From Antedon mediterranea (taxonomy: Eukaryota; Echinodermata; Crinoidea; Comatulida; Antedonidae): a DNA stretch of 64,000 nt. The DNA lies in assembly GCF_964355755.1 (NCBI RefSeq), contig NC_092670.1:8867201-8931200 (forward strand), written 5' to 3'. A program made the position numbers and the translations under genes. This document shows, one piece after another, positions 38,221-49,974 of the stretch. Numbering within the stretch: the first letter of the stretch is position 1; each line of letters starts with the position of its first letter. Below the pieces are notes generated by a model. That model worked only from the letters and a program-made list of their open reading frames with translations. It was not told the DNA's origin and made no database searches.

Positions 38221-39198
38221 AGAAAACTTACTTAATCCCTCCATTCGTTTGACATCACGAGATGTATGCAAATAATACAGCCTCACAAAAACGAAAACAA
38301 CACCAAGTGGTACAACAAAGATGAGAACAATTGGATTGAAGATGGCTACAGTAACTATGGCCCCAAAAACCATCAATGAAATCTGGTGACAAATGTAAAC
38401 ATAAATTTTAACATACATTTTTTTTTTGATGATGTTATAAATAATGTTAAGTTTTGATAAACGAAAAACCTTTAGGCAGCCCAAAAATGTCTGTTATACA
38501 GTTGAATAATATTACATTAGAAACTTGTCTGTTCAGAGGAGACCTTTAAGGGGATCCATTTTGGTCCTGAATGTGTCCCCTTAATAGAAGTTCTTCTAAT
38601 GTATACTGAATTCACAAATAATACCTGGACAACATGTGCTAATGTTAATGGAAGAAGATCGTCCATGAAACCAATATCTTTAGCAAATCTATTGAGAATT
38701 CGACCTAAAAACACACATTTAACAAATGATTATTTATATAAGATAATATAGGCCTATAGTCGACTTTCCAAAATCCTTTCACTCTAAAAAACGGAATATC
38801 TCCAAAATTAAACATATATTCAAATCTTACCAATAGGGTTTGTGTCGAAGAATCTCATTGGCGCTCTGACTATGGCTTGGAACATTTCATTATGCAAATT
38901 CTCAGAAGCATTTACCGCCAGGTTAAAGGTCATAAATGATCTGACAAAGCTCATAACAAACAAACCGGCAGTTAAACCGCAAAATATATAAATATACCAT
39001 TTTGAATCAAACTCTTCAACAAACGGCTCTGCAGTCTAAAATTAACAACAAAAATGTTTATAAATTAATGGTACACTTTGTTTATTTCATATACAGTACA
39101 TAATTTCCTTAGGAGAAGCAATAGATACAACCATATTAGAATGGTAAAGGTACTTAGTAGCTTAACTGAAAACTGAGGATTTTCTGATTAGGCCCTCT

Positions 39199-39350
39199 TA
39201 AGGTCTGCACTATCAAACTAGTTTAACAAAAAAAGTGTGATGTGCCCAAATATGGTAGTGATATGCTTAAACATGGTAGTGATATGACATCATCATGTGT
39301 CCATATATATTTTTTTGTCACATAAAGTTTGATAGTGTAGACAGAGCTTA
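39199..39350. mobile_element. Palindromic MITE M1, copy in ABCC intron
   Basis: TTAAGGTCTGCACTATCAAA at the left and TTTGATAGTGTAGACAGAGC at the right, with GTAGTGATATG twice in the middle. About 150 bp. Confidence 0.85.
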
Positions 39351-39837
39351 ATGACCCATGGTAATTATTAAATTGTTAATAATAGTCTACAAATTAATGG
39401 TTAGCTAATTACTACACTTACAGCATTTGTTAAATTCATTGATTCATATTCAGAAAAGGCCAGTTCTTCTTGGTACACCCAGTAAGACAGCCACCAATCT
39501 GAAGCATTGAAAAACGACTAAAACCAAAAGAAAATGTTAATATAATTTTTTCATTTTTTTTTTTCATTTTATTTATCTTGTCAAGACAGAAACATAACAA
39601 AACATAACAAAAACCTGTGACGGTGACAGGATGAAACAGAAGCAGACTGAATTGCTGTATACATTTTCTCTGCCGTCACAGGTTGTTGTCTTTTTAACAT
39701 TAAAAAAGACAATTAATTTAATAAGTACTTACTTGTACTTTTGCCTAAAATATTTGTCTACTTTTATTTTATAAATTGTTGTATTGTTTGTGAAATTTAT
39801 AACTCATAAAATTCAATTCAAAGCTTTTGAGAAAAAA

Positions 39838-40410
39838 ACTAGAGCCAAGTACATAGGATTTCATGAGCAAAAAACAGAGCCAACAGTACATAGGATTTCA
39901 TGAGCAAAAAACAGAGCCAAGTACATAGGATGTCATGAGCAAAAACAGAGCCAAGTACATAAGATGTCATGAGCAAAAAACAGAGCCAAGTACATAGGAT
40001 TTCATGAGCAAAAAACAGAGCCAAGTACATAGGATTTCAAGAGCAAAAAACAGAGCCAAGTACATAGGATTTCATGAGCAAAAAACAGAGCCAAGTACAT
40101 AGGATTTCATGAGCAAAAAACAGAGCCAAGTACATAGGATTTCATGAGCAAAAAACAGAGCCAAGTACATAGGATTTCATGAGCAAAAAACAGAGACAAG
40201 TACATAGGATTTCATGAGCAAAAAACAGAGCCAAGTACATAGGATTTCATGAGCAAAAAACAGAGACAAGTACATAGGATTTCATGAGCAAAAAACAGAG
40301 CCAAGTACATAGGATTTCATGAGCAAAAAACAGAGCCAAGTACATAGGATTTCATGAGCAAATACTAGAGTCAAGTACAAAGGATTTCATGAGCAAAACA
40401 AAGAGGCAAG
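39838..40410. repeat. 35-bp minisatellite at an ABCC splice donor
   Basis: About 16 units of 35 bp (AGAGCCAAGTACATAGGATT then TCATGAGCAAAAAAC), nearly identical across most of the array. The last, diverged unit runs into the splice donor of ABCC exon 40548-40414. Read on the minus strand, every unit contains GTACTTGGCTCTG, closely matching the true donor side GTACTTGCCTCTT. The intron's own 5' end seems to have seeded the array. Confidence 0.9.
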
Positions 40411-40587
40411 TACCTGAACTGTAATATTTGCAAGTGTAAAGAACATTAAGAAGCAAATACCGCCACCAGCAGCAAAGTAGCGTCTGTAAACCATGCTGGA
40501 CACGGTACCAACAGCCTTAGTCTCCTCCTCTTCACCCTCCTCTGCAAACTGAACACAAAAAATAGGCTTTATTTTCTGCACTTAGTC

Positions 40588-40731
40588 TAAAGCTCTGTCT
40601 ACACTATCAAACTAGTTTGACAAACAAAGTTTGATGTGCCCAAATATGGTGGTGATATGACATCATCATGTCCATATATGGGCACATCACATTTTTTGTC
40701 GCATAAAGTTTGACAGTATAGACAAGGCTAT
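40588..40731. mobile_element. Palindromic MITE M1, copy in ABCC intron
   Basis: TAAAGCTCTGTCTACACTAT at the left and TTTGACAGTATAGACAAGGC at the right. About 145 bp. It lies 40 bases upstream of ABCC exon 40548-40414 on the minus strand. Confidence 0.85.
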
Positions 40732-40800
40732 AGCCTAATGTTTTCGAGTAATTGTTAATTACCACACCACCAAACAATGGAATTCGGTTTCTTTTCTCTC

Positions 40801-40868
40801 TTTAAACTATGTTAAAACAGAAATTTAATGTTTTTAAACATTAAATTTCTGTTTTAACATAGTTTAAA
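40801..40868. repeat. Perfect inverted repeat with 30-bp arms
   Basis: TTTAAACTATGTTAAAACAG then AAATTTAATG pairs with its exact complement after an 8-base spacer (arms 40801-40830 and 40839-40868). No other copy was seen in the window. Confidence 0.85.
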
Positions 40869-41832
40869 AGCAACTTTTTTCAACTAGTAAGTAGCAAGTA
40901 CCATACTGTAGCCAGGAATTTTGCAGTAGGAGGGTTTGTTTAAAATAATAGGGCAAAATCCGTCAAAAGCTAGGCTAGTGAGGCTTTATTTTATGCTCCT
41001 GGTCTGTAGTTGAAAAAGGTAATTTCAGTCAAGAGGGTGGGGGTGGGGGTTCATTTGAACCATCAAATCCCACTGGCTACCGGCTTGACATTGTAATGTT
41101 TAAAATGAACCTGAAATGGATATTTTAATGGAACTGCAAATGATGCTTACTGTTGAATCTACAGATTCAGTTATAGATGTCTGTGAAGTGTACTGCAGCT
41201 TTTCTGACCCACATGTTGACCCCTGATAGCTAACTGAATCCTCGTTCTCGTCTTTACGCTCCTTAAGTAACGAAGAAAAATCAATTCCAGAAGATTGAAG
41301 TTCCTTATATGTTCCATATCCTGCAATCTCACCCTAAAATTATCAAAAAAGTGTAAAATTAAGTGCTGAACTCTAATATCCTATCTTTTGCATTATAATT
41401 GTTCATAAAACTGCCTATGTATAAACAGAACAGTACAAAAAGATACAAATATTATTAAGTGGACAAATGTATTAGTATAAGGTTGAACTTACGTCAGTCA
41501 TAACAAGAATCTTATCAACACTTTTCAAATATTGAAGTTGGTGTGTAACCAAGATACATGGTTTGTCTTTTAAACCATCTCTGATGCATCTGAAAGATTA
41601 ATAGAAATATTAATAAACACAACCAATCAAGTTGGAAGTTGTTTAAATTTACAAGAAGTGATCGCTTGGCTGGGTAGAATAGTTCACCCCCTCAAAATGA
41701 CCCCTAGGAAATAAGATGGAGTATTTTATTTGTGATGACCTATGACCTAGGTCATCACCTGTCCGAAAAAAATCAAAGAATCAAACACAATCTTGTATAA
41801 TACAATGAATCAATGACATAATAAATAACTCA

Positions 41833-42018
<186 letters not shown>

Positions 42019-42354
42019 TTATTAAAAAGACCGAAAAGTTAATATTGCAAATATACGTTTGCATACTGTACTTATTTGACATGATGTAAACCATTTGTCT
42101 ATTAGTTGATAAGACTGGATCAGTACACAAACAAACATACTTACTTTTTTTAAGGCACATATTTCAATCACATGGTTAAACTGCTCTTTATCGTATGGCT
42201 TTCCAAATAGAATGTTCTCTTTTACAGTGCCTGAGAAGACCCACGGTAGTTGTGATGCATAAGCTAGCCTGCCAGTAACCTCTACGGTGCCAGTCAAATG
42301 AGGAAGCTCTTTCATAATCCCCATCAACAAGGAAGACTAGAATATAAGTAAATA

Positions 42355-42490
42355 ATAATAAAGTCAGTCAAAATTAAGTCAGCCAATATTAATTCAACCA
42401 ATATTAAGTCAGCCAAAATTAAGTCAGTTAAAATTAAGTTAGTCAAAATTAAGTCAGTCAAATTTTAGGTCTGTCAGATTTAAGTCAGCC
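42355..42490. repeat. Short tandem repeat AAAATTAAGTCAGTC
   Basis: About eight degenerate units of 15-17 bases (AAGTCAGCCAATATT, AAGTCAGTTAAAATT and others) between the two exons that flank the NBD1 Walker A. Confidence 0.8.
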
Positions 42491-43056
42491 ATACCTTGCC
42501 ACAGCCAACAGGCCCTACTATTGCCAATACCTCTCCAGGTTTTACTGATAGACTGATATTCTTTAGGACCATTGTCATAGAGGTTTCACCATTAACCTGT
42601 TGAATAAAAACAAAAACATAATAATTTCCTCATTTTGTCAAATGTTTATTGGTATTTACTCACTTTAATTCTATATAACAAAATACTGCTATGTAAGCAT
42701 ACAGATGTCAAATAGGTTATGAAAAATGAAATATACAGTATGTATTAAATAGTTAGTGTAAGTATATTTTATGTTAAAATATTTTTTTAAATATGCCAAA
42801 TTATAACCTACTTGGTCCCAGGAAGCCGAGAGATTTTCAACTTTCACCTGTATATCTTCTGACTTAGGTTGAAGGTTACAATGTTGTTTTTCAATGGCAG
42901 CTTGATCAGGGTGTCACGAAAGCTCAGACCAGGGTGTGTCGAAAGCGAAGACCTCGAAAGCGAAGATCGAAGACCGAAGACCTCGAAAGCGAAGACCCTA
43001 CGAAATGGTAGTGTGCACAAAATCCGACCAAAATCATACAAAATCGTGATAACACC

Positions 43057-43260
43057 TTGAATTTACAAATCCTGAAAAAATATTTCAATTTTAATCGTTA
43101 TATTATAAAAAATCATGACTTTATCTATGAACAAGCTCACGTGTTTTCGCCAATGGAGTTAATATGTGATATAGTTTTACGAACAAACACATCGCGCTAT
43201 TTGGAAGGCGACGGACGCACAAGAAGGACCTCGCACATGAAATGTCACTTGTTCCGATAA
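43057..43260 (+). other. Short ORF repeated in both arms of the foldback
   Basis: 67 residues starting MNLQILKKYFNFNRYIIKN, with ELICDIVLRTNTSRYL. The inverted arm holds a 60-residue version at 45790-45972 on the minus strand with few changes. The match may only reflect recent arm duplication. I recognise no domain, and there is no splice or promoter evidence. Confidence 0.3.
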
Positions 43261-43721
43261 CAATTTAAAATCATAGCCAATTGTTTATAAGTATAGAAAT
43301 AAACTACAGTAAGTAAATTGTAAGAAGTAAAGGATGGCGGTAGGCCCGGTATTTAGGTTTATTTTAGAGCCTATAGGCCTATAAAAAGTGTCCGTATCAT
43401 AGATTTTACACTTGCTTTTAAATGTTAGGTACAGAGATCTTTTTTGCATTTAAATATTGCTATGTGTTTTTTATCTATAATATTTGCCTATTGTTTATTA
43501 TCTAAATGTATGAATAAATACAATAAGATATTCATTTTCCTGTATTGTATTTAAACTTTTACATTTTCCCATTGTAACTATTGCTATTTTACTTAATCGC
43601 CAGTTTCAAAATGTTTTCTAATGTATTCATAATAGACAAATAATAGGGCCTATATCAGTATCAGAATATTTAGTGTGGTTGGAGAAGCGACAGATGATGT
43701 AAAGAAAAATGTAAATTTTTT

Positions 43722-43777
43722 TTGGTTAATGAAATATTTATTTTCCTTTTTTGGAAAATAAATATTTCATTAACCAA
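43722..43777. repeat. Perfect 25-bp arm hairpin inside the left foldback arm
   Basis: TTGGTTAATGAAATATTTAT plus TTTCC pairs exactly with its complement after TTTTTT. The right arm has only one side of this hairpin, so the local duplication came after the arms formed. Confidence 0.85.
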
Positions 43778-43840
43778 CGTATGAACCACTAAACAAAAAA
43801 AATTCTGCCGCAACGTATCGTTGGCGCGCGCAACAGAAAA

Positions 43841-43858
43841 TCTATCTATCTATCTATT
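43841..43858. repeat. (CTAT)n microsatellite
   Basis: Four to five CTAT units. The matching place in the right arm (about 45108) has one AGATAG unit, so the repeat expanded in the left arm only. Confidence 0.8.
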
Positions 43859-46164
43859 TTGCATCCCCTCTTACGATCGAGAATCATGATGAACGTAATA
43901 AAGCAGAAATGGTGTTGAACACATCGGTTCCCACTTGTGATGACACGCAACGTTATTTTCTTACGGCGCACTTTGCGTCGATCTGAAAACCAATTTCAGC
44001 TCTTAAAATATTTCCCGGGCCAATGACAGTTCGTCCCAATAGCTTACCGTGAACTAACGGAACTTTATTTTATATCTTTGTATTGTCAAAGTAAAAAATA
44101 ATACTGTATTCAAATTATGATTTGACAAAAGGCTAATACTGTAGAACGAACGATAGACATCACACTCTGAACATTTTTCTTGATCGTTAACCCGTTATAA
44201 TAGTATAATTCTGTTAGATTTGTTTGTATTAGTGTCAATTCTATATTTAAATGGTCAACAACCGGTAACCTGTTTCTTAATTAAAATTTTATGTTTTCTT
44301 TTGTTAATGGACACTCATGGCAGGGATGCAAACATTTAGAAGCGGGACGTCGACAATCTGTTGAAAATCGGGAGACTGTTGAATAGTCGTCTCAACCACA
44401 AGCCTGTGAGATAGAAGGTTGGGGGTTAGAGTGGTTAAGCCCGATAAACATTCACCATCACTTAATAAAGATTTATAGAGAGTATCTCTTTTTGTATTCA
44501 CCACGGGCAATGCTTGAAAACAAAAGTCAGTTTTTTATTTGATGATGAGGAAAATTGTGGTTGGCGGGAGTGGAACTTCATTAAACTAATCTTTTGACAG
44601 TGTCGGTAAACGTAATTACCGATATGAATAAACACCCGTTTTAATATTGAAAAATAAATTAAACGTGAACACACTATCGTCACTAATCACATTGCAACCG
44701 TAACAAAATCGGCAACTTGTAATTTTGGAGGGAATATTTTTTATTTCAATCTTTGTTTTGAATGGCTTTTGTCTTTGTGAACGTTGACATAATGCCGGCA
44801 TAATTATTCGGAATTATGGAAGCCGTGAAACAGATGATATGTCGCAGGAAACGACCGATTTATAACCAAAATTTGCAGAACGCTGATGCCTGTATCGTTC
44901 GTTCTTTTTACTTCTTGTCAAATCATAATTTGAATATATTCTGCCAAATTTGGCCCGGGAAATATTTTAAGAGCTGGAATTAGTTTCCAGATCGACGCAA
45001 AGTGCGCCTTAAGAACAAACTTGCGTGTCATCATAAGTGGGAACCGACGTGTTCAACACCGACTGCTTTACGTTCATCATGATTCTCGATCGTAAGAGGG
45101 GATGCAAAAATAGATAGAAGAGTATTAATTTCTTATGTTGCGCGCGCGTCAATACGATACGTTGCGGTAGGATGTTGTCGTTTAGTAGTTCATACGTTGG
45201 TTAATGAAATATTTATTTTACATTTTTCTTCTTTACATAGTACTGTCGCTTCGCCAACCACACTAACCGATACTGATAATATTATTTTTCCATTATGAAT
45301 ACATAAGAAAAACATTTTTAAACTGGCGAATAATTAAATCAGTAATACTGTAGTATTGGCTACAATGGGGAAAATGTACAAGTTTAAAATACTATACAGA
45401 ATAACTAAAGGAAAATAAATATCTTATTGTATTTATTCATACATTTAGACAATAGGCAAATATTATAGATAATAAACATACATCAACATAATAATATTTA
45501 AATGCAAAAAAAAGGATCTCTAAGTTGTATTCACGCGTACGTATAACATTTTTAAAAACAAGTGTAAAATCTATGATACGGACACTTTTTATAGGCCTAT
45601 ATAGGCTCTAAAATTAGGCTAAATAAGCATATGGCCATCCTTTACTTCTTACAATTTACTTACTTTAATTTATTTACTTTACTGTAGTTTATTTCTATAC
45701 TTTTCTATACAGTTGGCTATGGCTTTAAATTGTAGGCGACGTGTGCTACAATACAAAGTTATCGGAAAAAGTGACATTTAATATTGCATTCAATTCGAGG
45801 TCCTTCTTGTGTGTCCGTCGCCTTGCAAATAGCGCGATGTGTTTGTTCGTAAAACTATATCACATATTAACTCCATTGGCGAAAACACGTGAGCTTGTTC
45901 ATAGATAAAGTCATTTTTTTTGATAACATAACGATTAAAATCGAAATATTTTTTTAGAATCTGTAAATTCAAGGTGTTATCATCGATTTTGGTCGGATTT
46001 TGTGCACACTACCATTTCGTAGGGTCTTCGCTTTCGAGGTCTTCGGTCTTCGATCTTCGCTTTCGAGGTCTTCGCTTTCGACACACCCGCTCAGACCACG
46101 AAAGCTCAGACCCCCTAAGACCTAAGATCACGAAAGCTAAGACCCAACACCTAAGATTACAAAT

Positions 46165-46435
46165 ATTTATCTTTCGTTCGCACCTGCCTTGTATTTTAAC
46201 TCCTAACATTTATTCTGAATACCACACCTTAGAATTGGCACTTTCATGAAAAAGAATCACATAAAAAGTAACAAATACATTTTTAAATTGATGATTTTAC
46301 AGACGTTTTTCTCGCACACAAAATGACTAGCCTACAGTACAGTAGGCCTACCCCATGGGCCATGTTCAATGTTTTTGTTTCTATGGAACGTCAAAAGAGC
46401 AAAAATTATATAGAGGGCTGAAAACTCTGTGGAGT
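46165..46435 (+). repeat. Dispersed repeat family R1, copy 2
   Basis: Homologous to 381-640 in the same orientation. It directly follows the right end of the foldback element. An inverted partial copy at about 54505-54560 places R1 at both outer ends of the palindromic complex. Confidence 0.6.
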
Positions 46436-46739
46436 CCATCTACAGTGTGGATCAGGTATATAAACTATACCAAACTGGCGAGTAAATCATGTTTTACTTT
46501 TTAAACCTCGCAACGTCTGGTTGAAAAGGCTACTCGGACCAATAATTTCTATTAGCCTAGGAGTTATTGCGATTTGGACGTTTCTGATTGGCTGTAGCCA
46601 TGGACTATATTGATTAACACTGTTCTGATTGGTTGTAGCTTTGAATACATCTTCTCGGAACTCGTCCTTAATACAATAGCAATTTAGCACAGTGTTTTAC
46701 TATAATTAAATAGCAATTTAGGTAAATGTCTTTTGAAAT

Positions 46740-48060
46740 GAAATTAAATAAATTATAACCAATTTGGTTAGAGTAAAACACAATGATAAAGAATAGGAAA
46801 CATTTAATAATATGATAAATTACATTTACATAGCAATTTAGCACTGTGTTTTACTATAACCAATTTGGTTAGAGTAAAACACAATGATAAAGAATAAGAA
46901 ACATTTAATAACATGATAAATGACATTTAGCAATTTAGCACTGTGTTTTACTATAACCAATTTGGTTAGAGTAAAGCACAATGATAAAGAATAGGAAACA
47001 TTTAATAACATGATAAATGACATTCACATAGCAATTTAGCACTGTGTTTTACTATAACCAATCAGATTAGAGTAAAACACAATGATAAAGAATAGGAAAC
47101 ATTTAATAATATGATATATAACATTTACATAGCAATTTAGCACTGTGTTTTACTATAACCAATTTGATTAGAGTAAAACACAATGATAAAGAATAGGAAA
47201 CATTTAATAACATGATAAATTACATTTACATAGCAATTTATCACTGTGTTTTACTATAACCAATTTGGTTAGAGTAAAACACAATGATAAAGAATAAGAA
47301 ACATTTAATAACATGATAAATGACATTTACATAGCAATTTAGCACTGTGTTTTACTATAACCAATTTGGTTAGAGTAAAGCACAATGATAAAGAATAGGA
47401 AACATTTAATAACATGATAAATGACATTCACATAGCAATTTAGCACTGTGTTTTACTATAACCAATCAGATTAGAGTAAAACACAATGATAAAGAATAGG
47501 AAACATTTAATAATATGATATATAACATTTACATAGCAATTTAGCACTGTGTTTTACTATAACCAATTTGATTAGAGTAAAACTCAACGATAAAGAATAG
47601 GAAACATTTAATAACATGATAAATTACATTTACATAGCAATTTATCACTGTGTTTTACTATAACCAATTTGGTTAGAGTAAAACACAATGATAAAGAATA
47701 GGAAACATTTAATAATATGATAAATTACATTTACATAGCAATTTATCACTGTGTTTTACTATAACCAATTTGGTTAGAGTAAAACACAATGATAAAGAAT
47801 AGGAATTTAATAATATGATAATAACATTTACATAGCAATTTAGCACTGTGTTTTACTATAACCAATTTGGTTATGGTAAAGCACAATGATAAAGAATAGG
47901 AAACATTTAAAAATATGATAAATGACATTCACATAGCAATTTAGCACTGTGTTTTACTATACCAATTTGATTAGAGTAAAACACAATGATAAAGAATATG
48001 AAACATTTAATAATATGATAAATTGCTAGCACTGTGTTTTACTATACCAATTTAGTTTTG
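46740..48060. repeat. 101-bp tandem array, left
   Basis: About 13 units of 98-102 bp (ACAATGATAAAGAATAGGAA, CATTTAATAATATGATAAAT, TAGCAATTTAGCACTGTG). Each unit contains the palindrome TTTTACT-TAACCAAATTGGTTA-AGTAAAA or a variant such as CCAATCAGATTAG, so each unit can form its own hairpin. Divergence between units is low except at the right end. Confidence 0.95.
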
Positions 48061-48451
48061 GATAAAGAATATGAATTTAAAGAATGGATATAATATGATA
48101 TGATACAATATGATTTTCTCCCAATTAGTAAGACATTTTGGAATACTGCGTGCGTAGTGCACCTAACAAGATCATGTTCGCTATTTAAAACTCACATTTT
48201 AAAACCGTAAACGCATAAATTTGCGGACATACTCGTAAAACACACTTCCAGAGATTTAATAATTTTAACAGTACTACAAAATCCATAATATAAAGTAGTA
48301 TAGATTTGTACAAAAAGAGCAGAACAATTAAATTAACTGTCATTACATCTACTGAACTGTCTCATTACATCTACTGAAAAATTCATCGCGATGAATTTAT
48401 TTATAATACACCAATCAGATCAAACGCAATTAGTATGAAATGCCAGTTTAG

Positions 48452-49330
48452 GCGATGATAAAATCGCGTCGATGATGCAATGAAAATTGCGTCGATGTGA
48501 TGAAAATTGCGTCGATGAATATAGTATTGATGTAATGATGTGATGAACATTGCGTCGATGAAAATTGCGTCGATGTAATGAAAATTGCGTTAATGTGATG
48601 AAAATTGCGTCGATGAAAAGTGCATCGATGAAAACTGCATCGATGAAAAAAAAAATAATTTTCATCGATGCAGTTTTCATCGATGAAAATTGCGATCTCC
48701 CTGCCGGTATGATTTGAATATGATGTCATGGATGCTGGACATCTGGATTTTATGTACTGAACTGGTGGATTAACGGAAGCAATTAGCTAGAAGATATAAT
48801 GTGTCCGAAAGGACAATAATGGATCCATTGCTAAAATGTGTTGACAATAAATCACTAAAATGTTAATCAGTGCATATATTTCAACATTGTTTTAGTGCGC
48901 GATCACTGTGCGCTTGTCTATAACGCGCGCTAGCGCAAGCGGTAAACATGTTTATCATATCAAAATATTCAGAAACCGTCAATTTTTAGCAACATAATAA
49001 CATTATTAACATCATTATTAACATCATCATTTACTTTACTAGTAGTCATTTTCATCATTGATTGAATTAAAACCATTTGGAATTTTCATAATCAATTAAA
49101 TTCATCACATCAATTTTCATCGATGCAGTTTTCATCGACGCAATTTTCATCGATGCATTTTTCATCGACGCAATTTTCATCGACGCAATTTTCATCGATG
49201 CAATTTTCATCGACGCAATGTAAATTGCGTCGACGCAATCTACATTGCATCGACGCAATCTACATTGCGTCGATGCAATTTTCATCGACGCAATTTCATC
49301 ATCGACGCAATTTTTATCATCGCCAAAAAC
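48452..49330. repeat. Foldback made of GCGTCGATGAAAATT units
   Basis: Left arm 48452-48690 is built from about 15-base units (GCGTCGATGAAAATT, with spacer variants). Right arm 49100-49330 is built from the inverse (AATTTTCATCGACGC). The ends match as inverted copies (GGCGATGATAAAA and TTTTTATCATCGCC). The spacer 48691-49099 has no ORF. Long antisense frames such as the ASMKIASMK series come from this repeat. Confidence 0.85.
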
Positions 49331-49603
49331 TTGTGTAAAACGGCGTTCCATAAGTGACGAATCGCATATTCGCCGTTTATTATTGTTGAGGCGCGTAAAC
49401 AGTGTGCGCAATGCACGTTTTCTTCCCATATGACGAGACGAATCGATATTCGACTCTTCGTGTGACGAATAATCGCCAAATTATAATTAATATAATTAAT
49501 TAATGAAATAAGATACGCAGTTGATGTTTGCATCAATTGTTCTTTAGAATAAATACTTTCGAAATACAAAACAAAAAATGTGTGGTGAGTGACGATATGT
49601 TCA

Positions 49604-49641
49604 ATCATGGACCTATAAATTACTAATTTATAGGTCCATGA
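49604..49641. repeat. Perfect 17-bp arm hairpin
   Basis: ATCATGGACCTATAAAT pairs exactly with ATTTATAGGTCCATGAT after a 4-base spacer. It stands alone, outside the arrays. Confidence 0.85.
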
Positions 49642-49974
49642 TTCAATATCTGTAGCTTCAATTCAAACATAATGTAACAGAAAATTCGAAGCGTAAAAAA
49701 CGTTCGTTTACACAACACTTTTTTTTATACTTTATTATTGATTATTATATTATACAGGAATACTATTTATTTCCTCATTTCTACCCAAGAATAAACAATT
49801 TTTGGATACAAAACTTTATGTGAATTACATTACCAAAATATTAAAATGAGGATAAAAAAACATCGCGTAAAATACTCGTACTCAAAAGCTTCTGAAATTT
49901 GTAGATATATGTCATGAAAAAGAAATTTGACATTCCCAATAATTTTTTTTGGCAAAAATGTAATATATGAAACA

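Larger units (their letters stand above)
42905..46105. mobile_element. Foldback element with arms of about 1.2 kb
   Basis: Left arm 42905-44172 and right arm 44875-46105 are inverted copies. Matching landmarks are GAAGACCTCGAAAGCGAAGA (left, about 42945) against the CTTCGCTTTCGAGGTCTTCG side at 46025-46075, CCCCTCTTACGATCGAGAAT (43866) against the complement at 45080, and AAATATTTCCCGGGCCAA (44017) against the complement at 44955. The spacer of about 700 bp has no long ORF. The outer ends begin CAGGGTGTCACGAAAGC on the left. The right end is less sharp. It lies where the ABCC gene loses its 5' half. Confidence 0.8.

Noticed and set aside
49067-49429. Minus-strand frame of 120 codons with ASMKIASMK repeats
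   Set aside because: A translation of the GCGTCGATGAAAATT foldback arm, not a protein gene.
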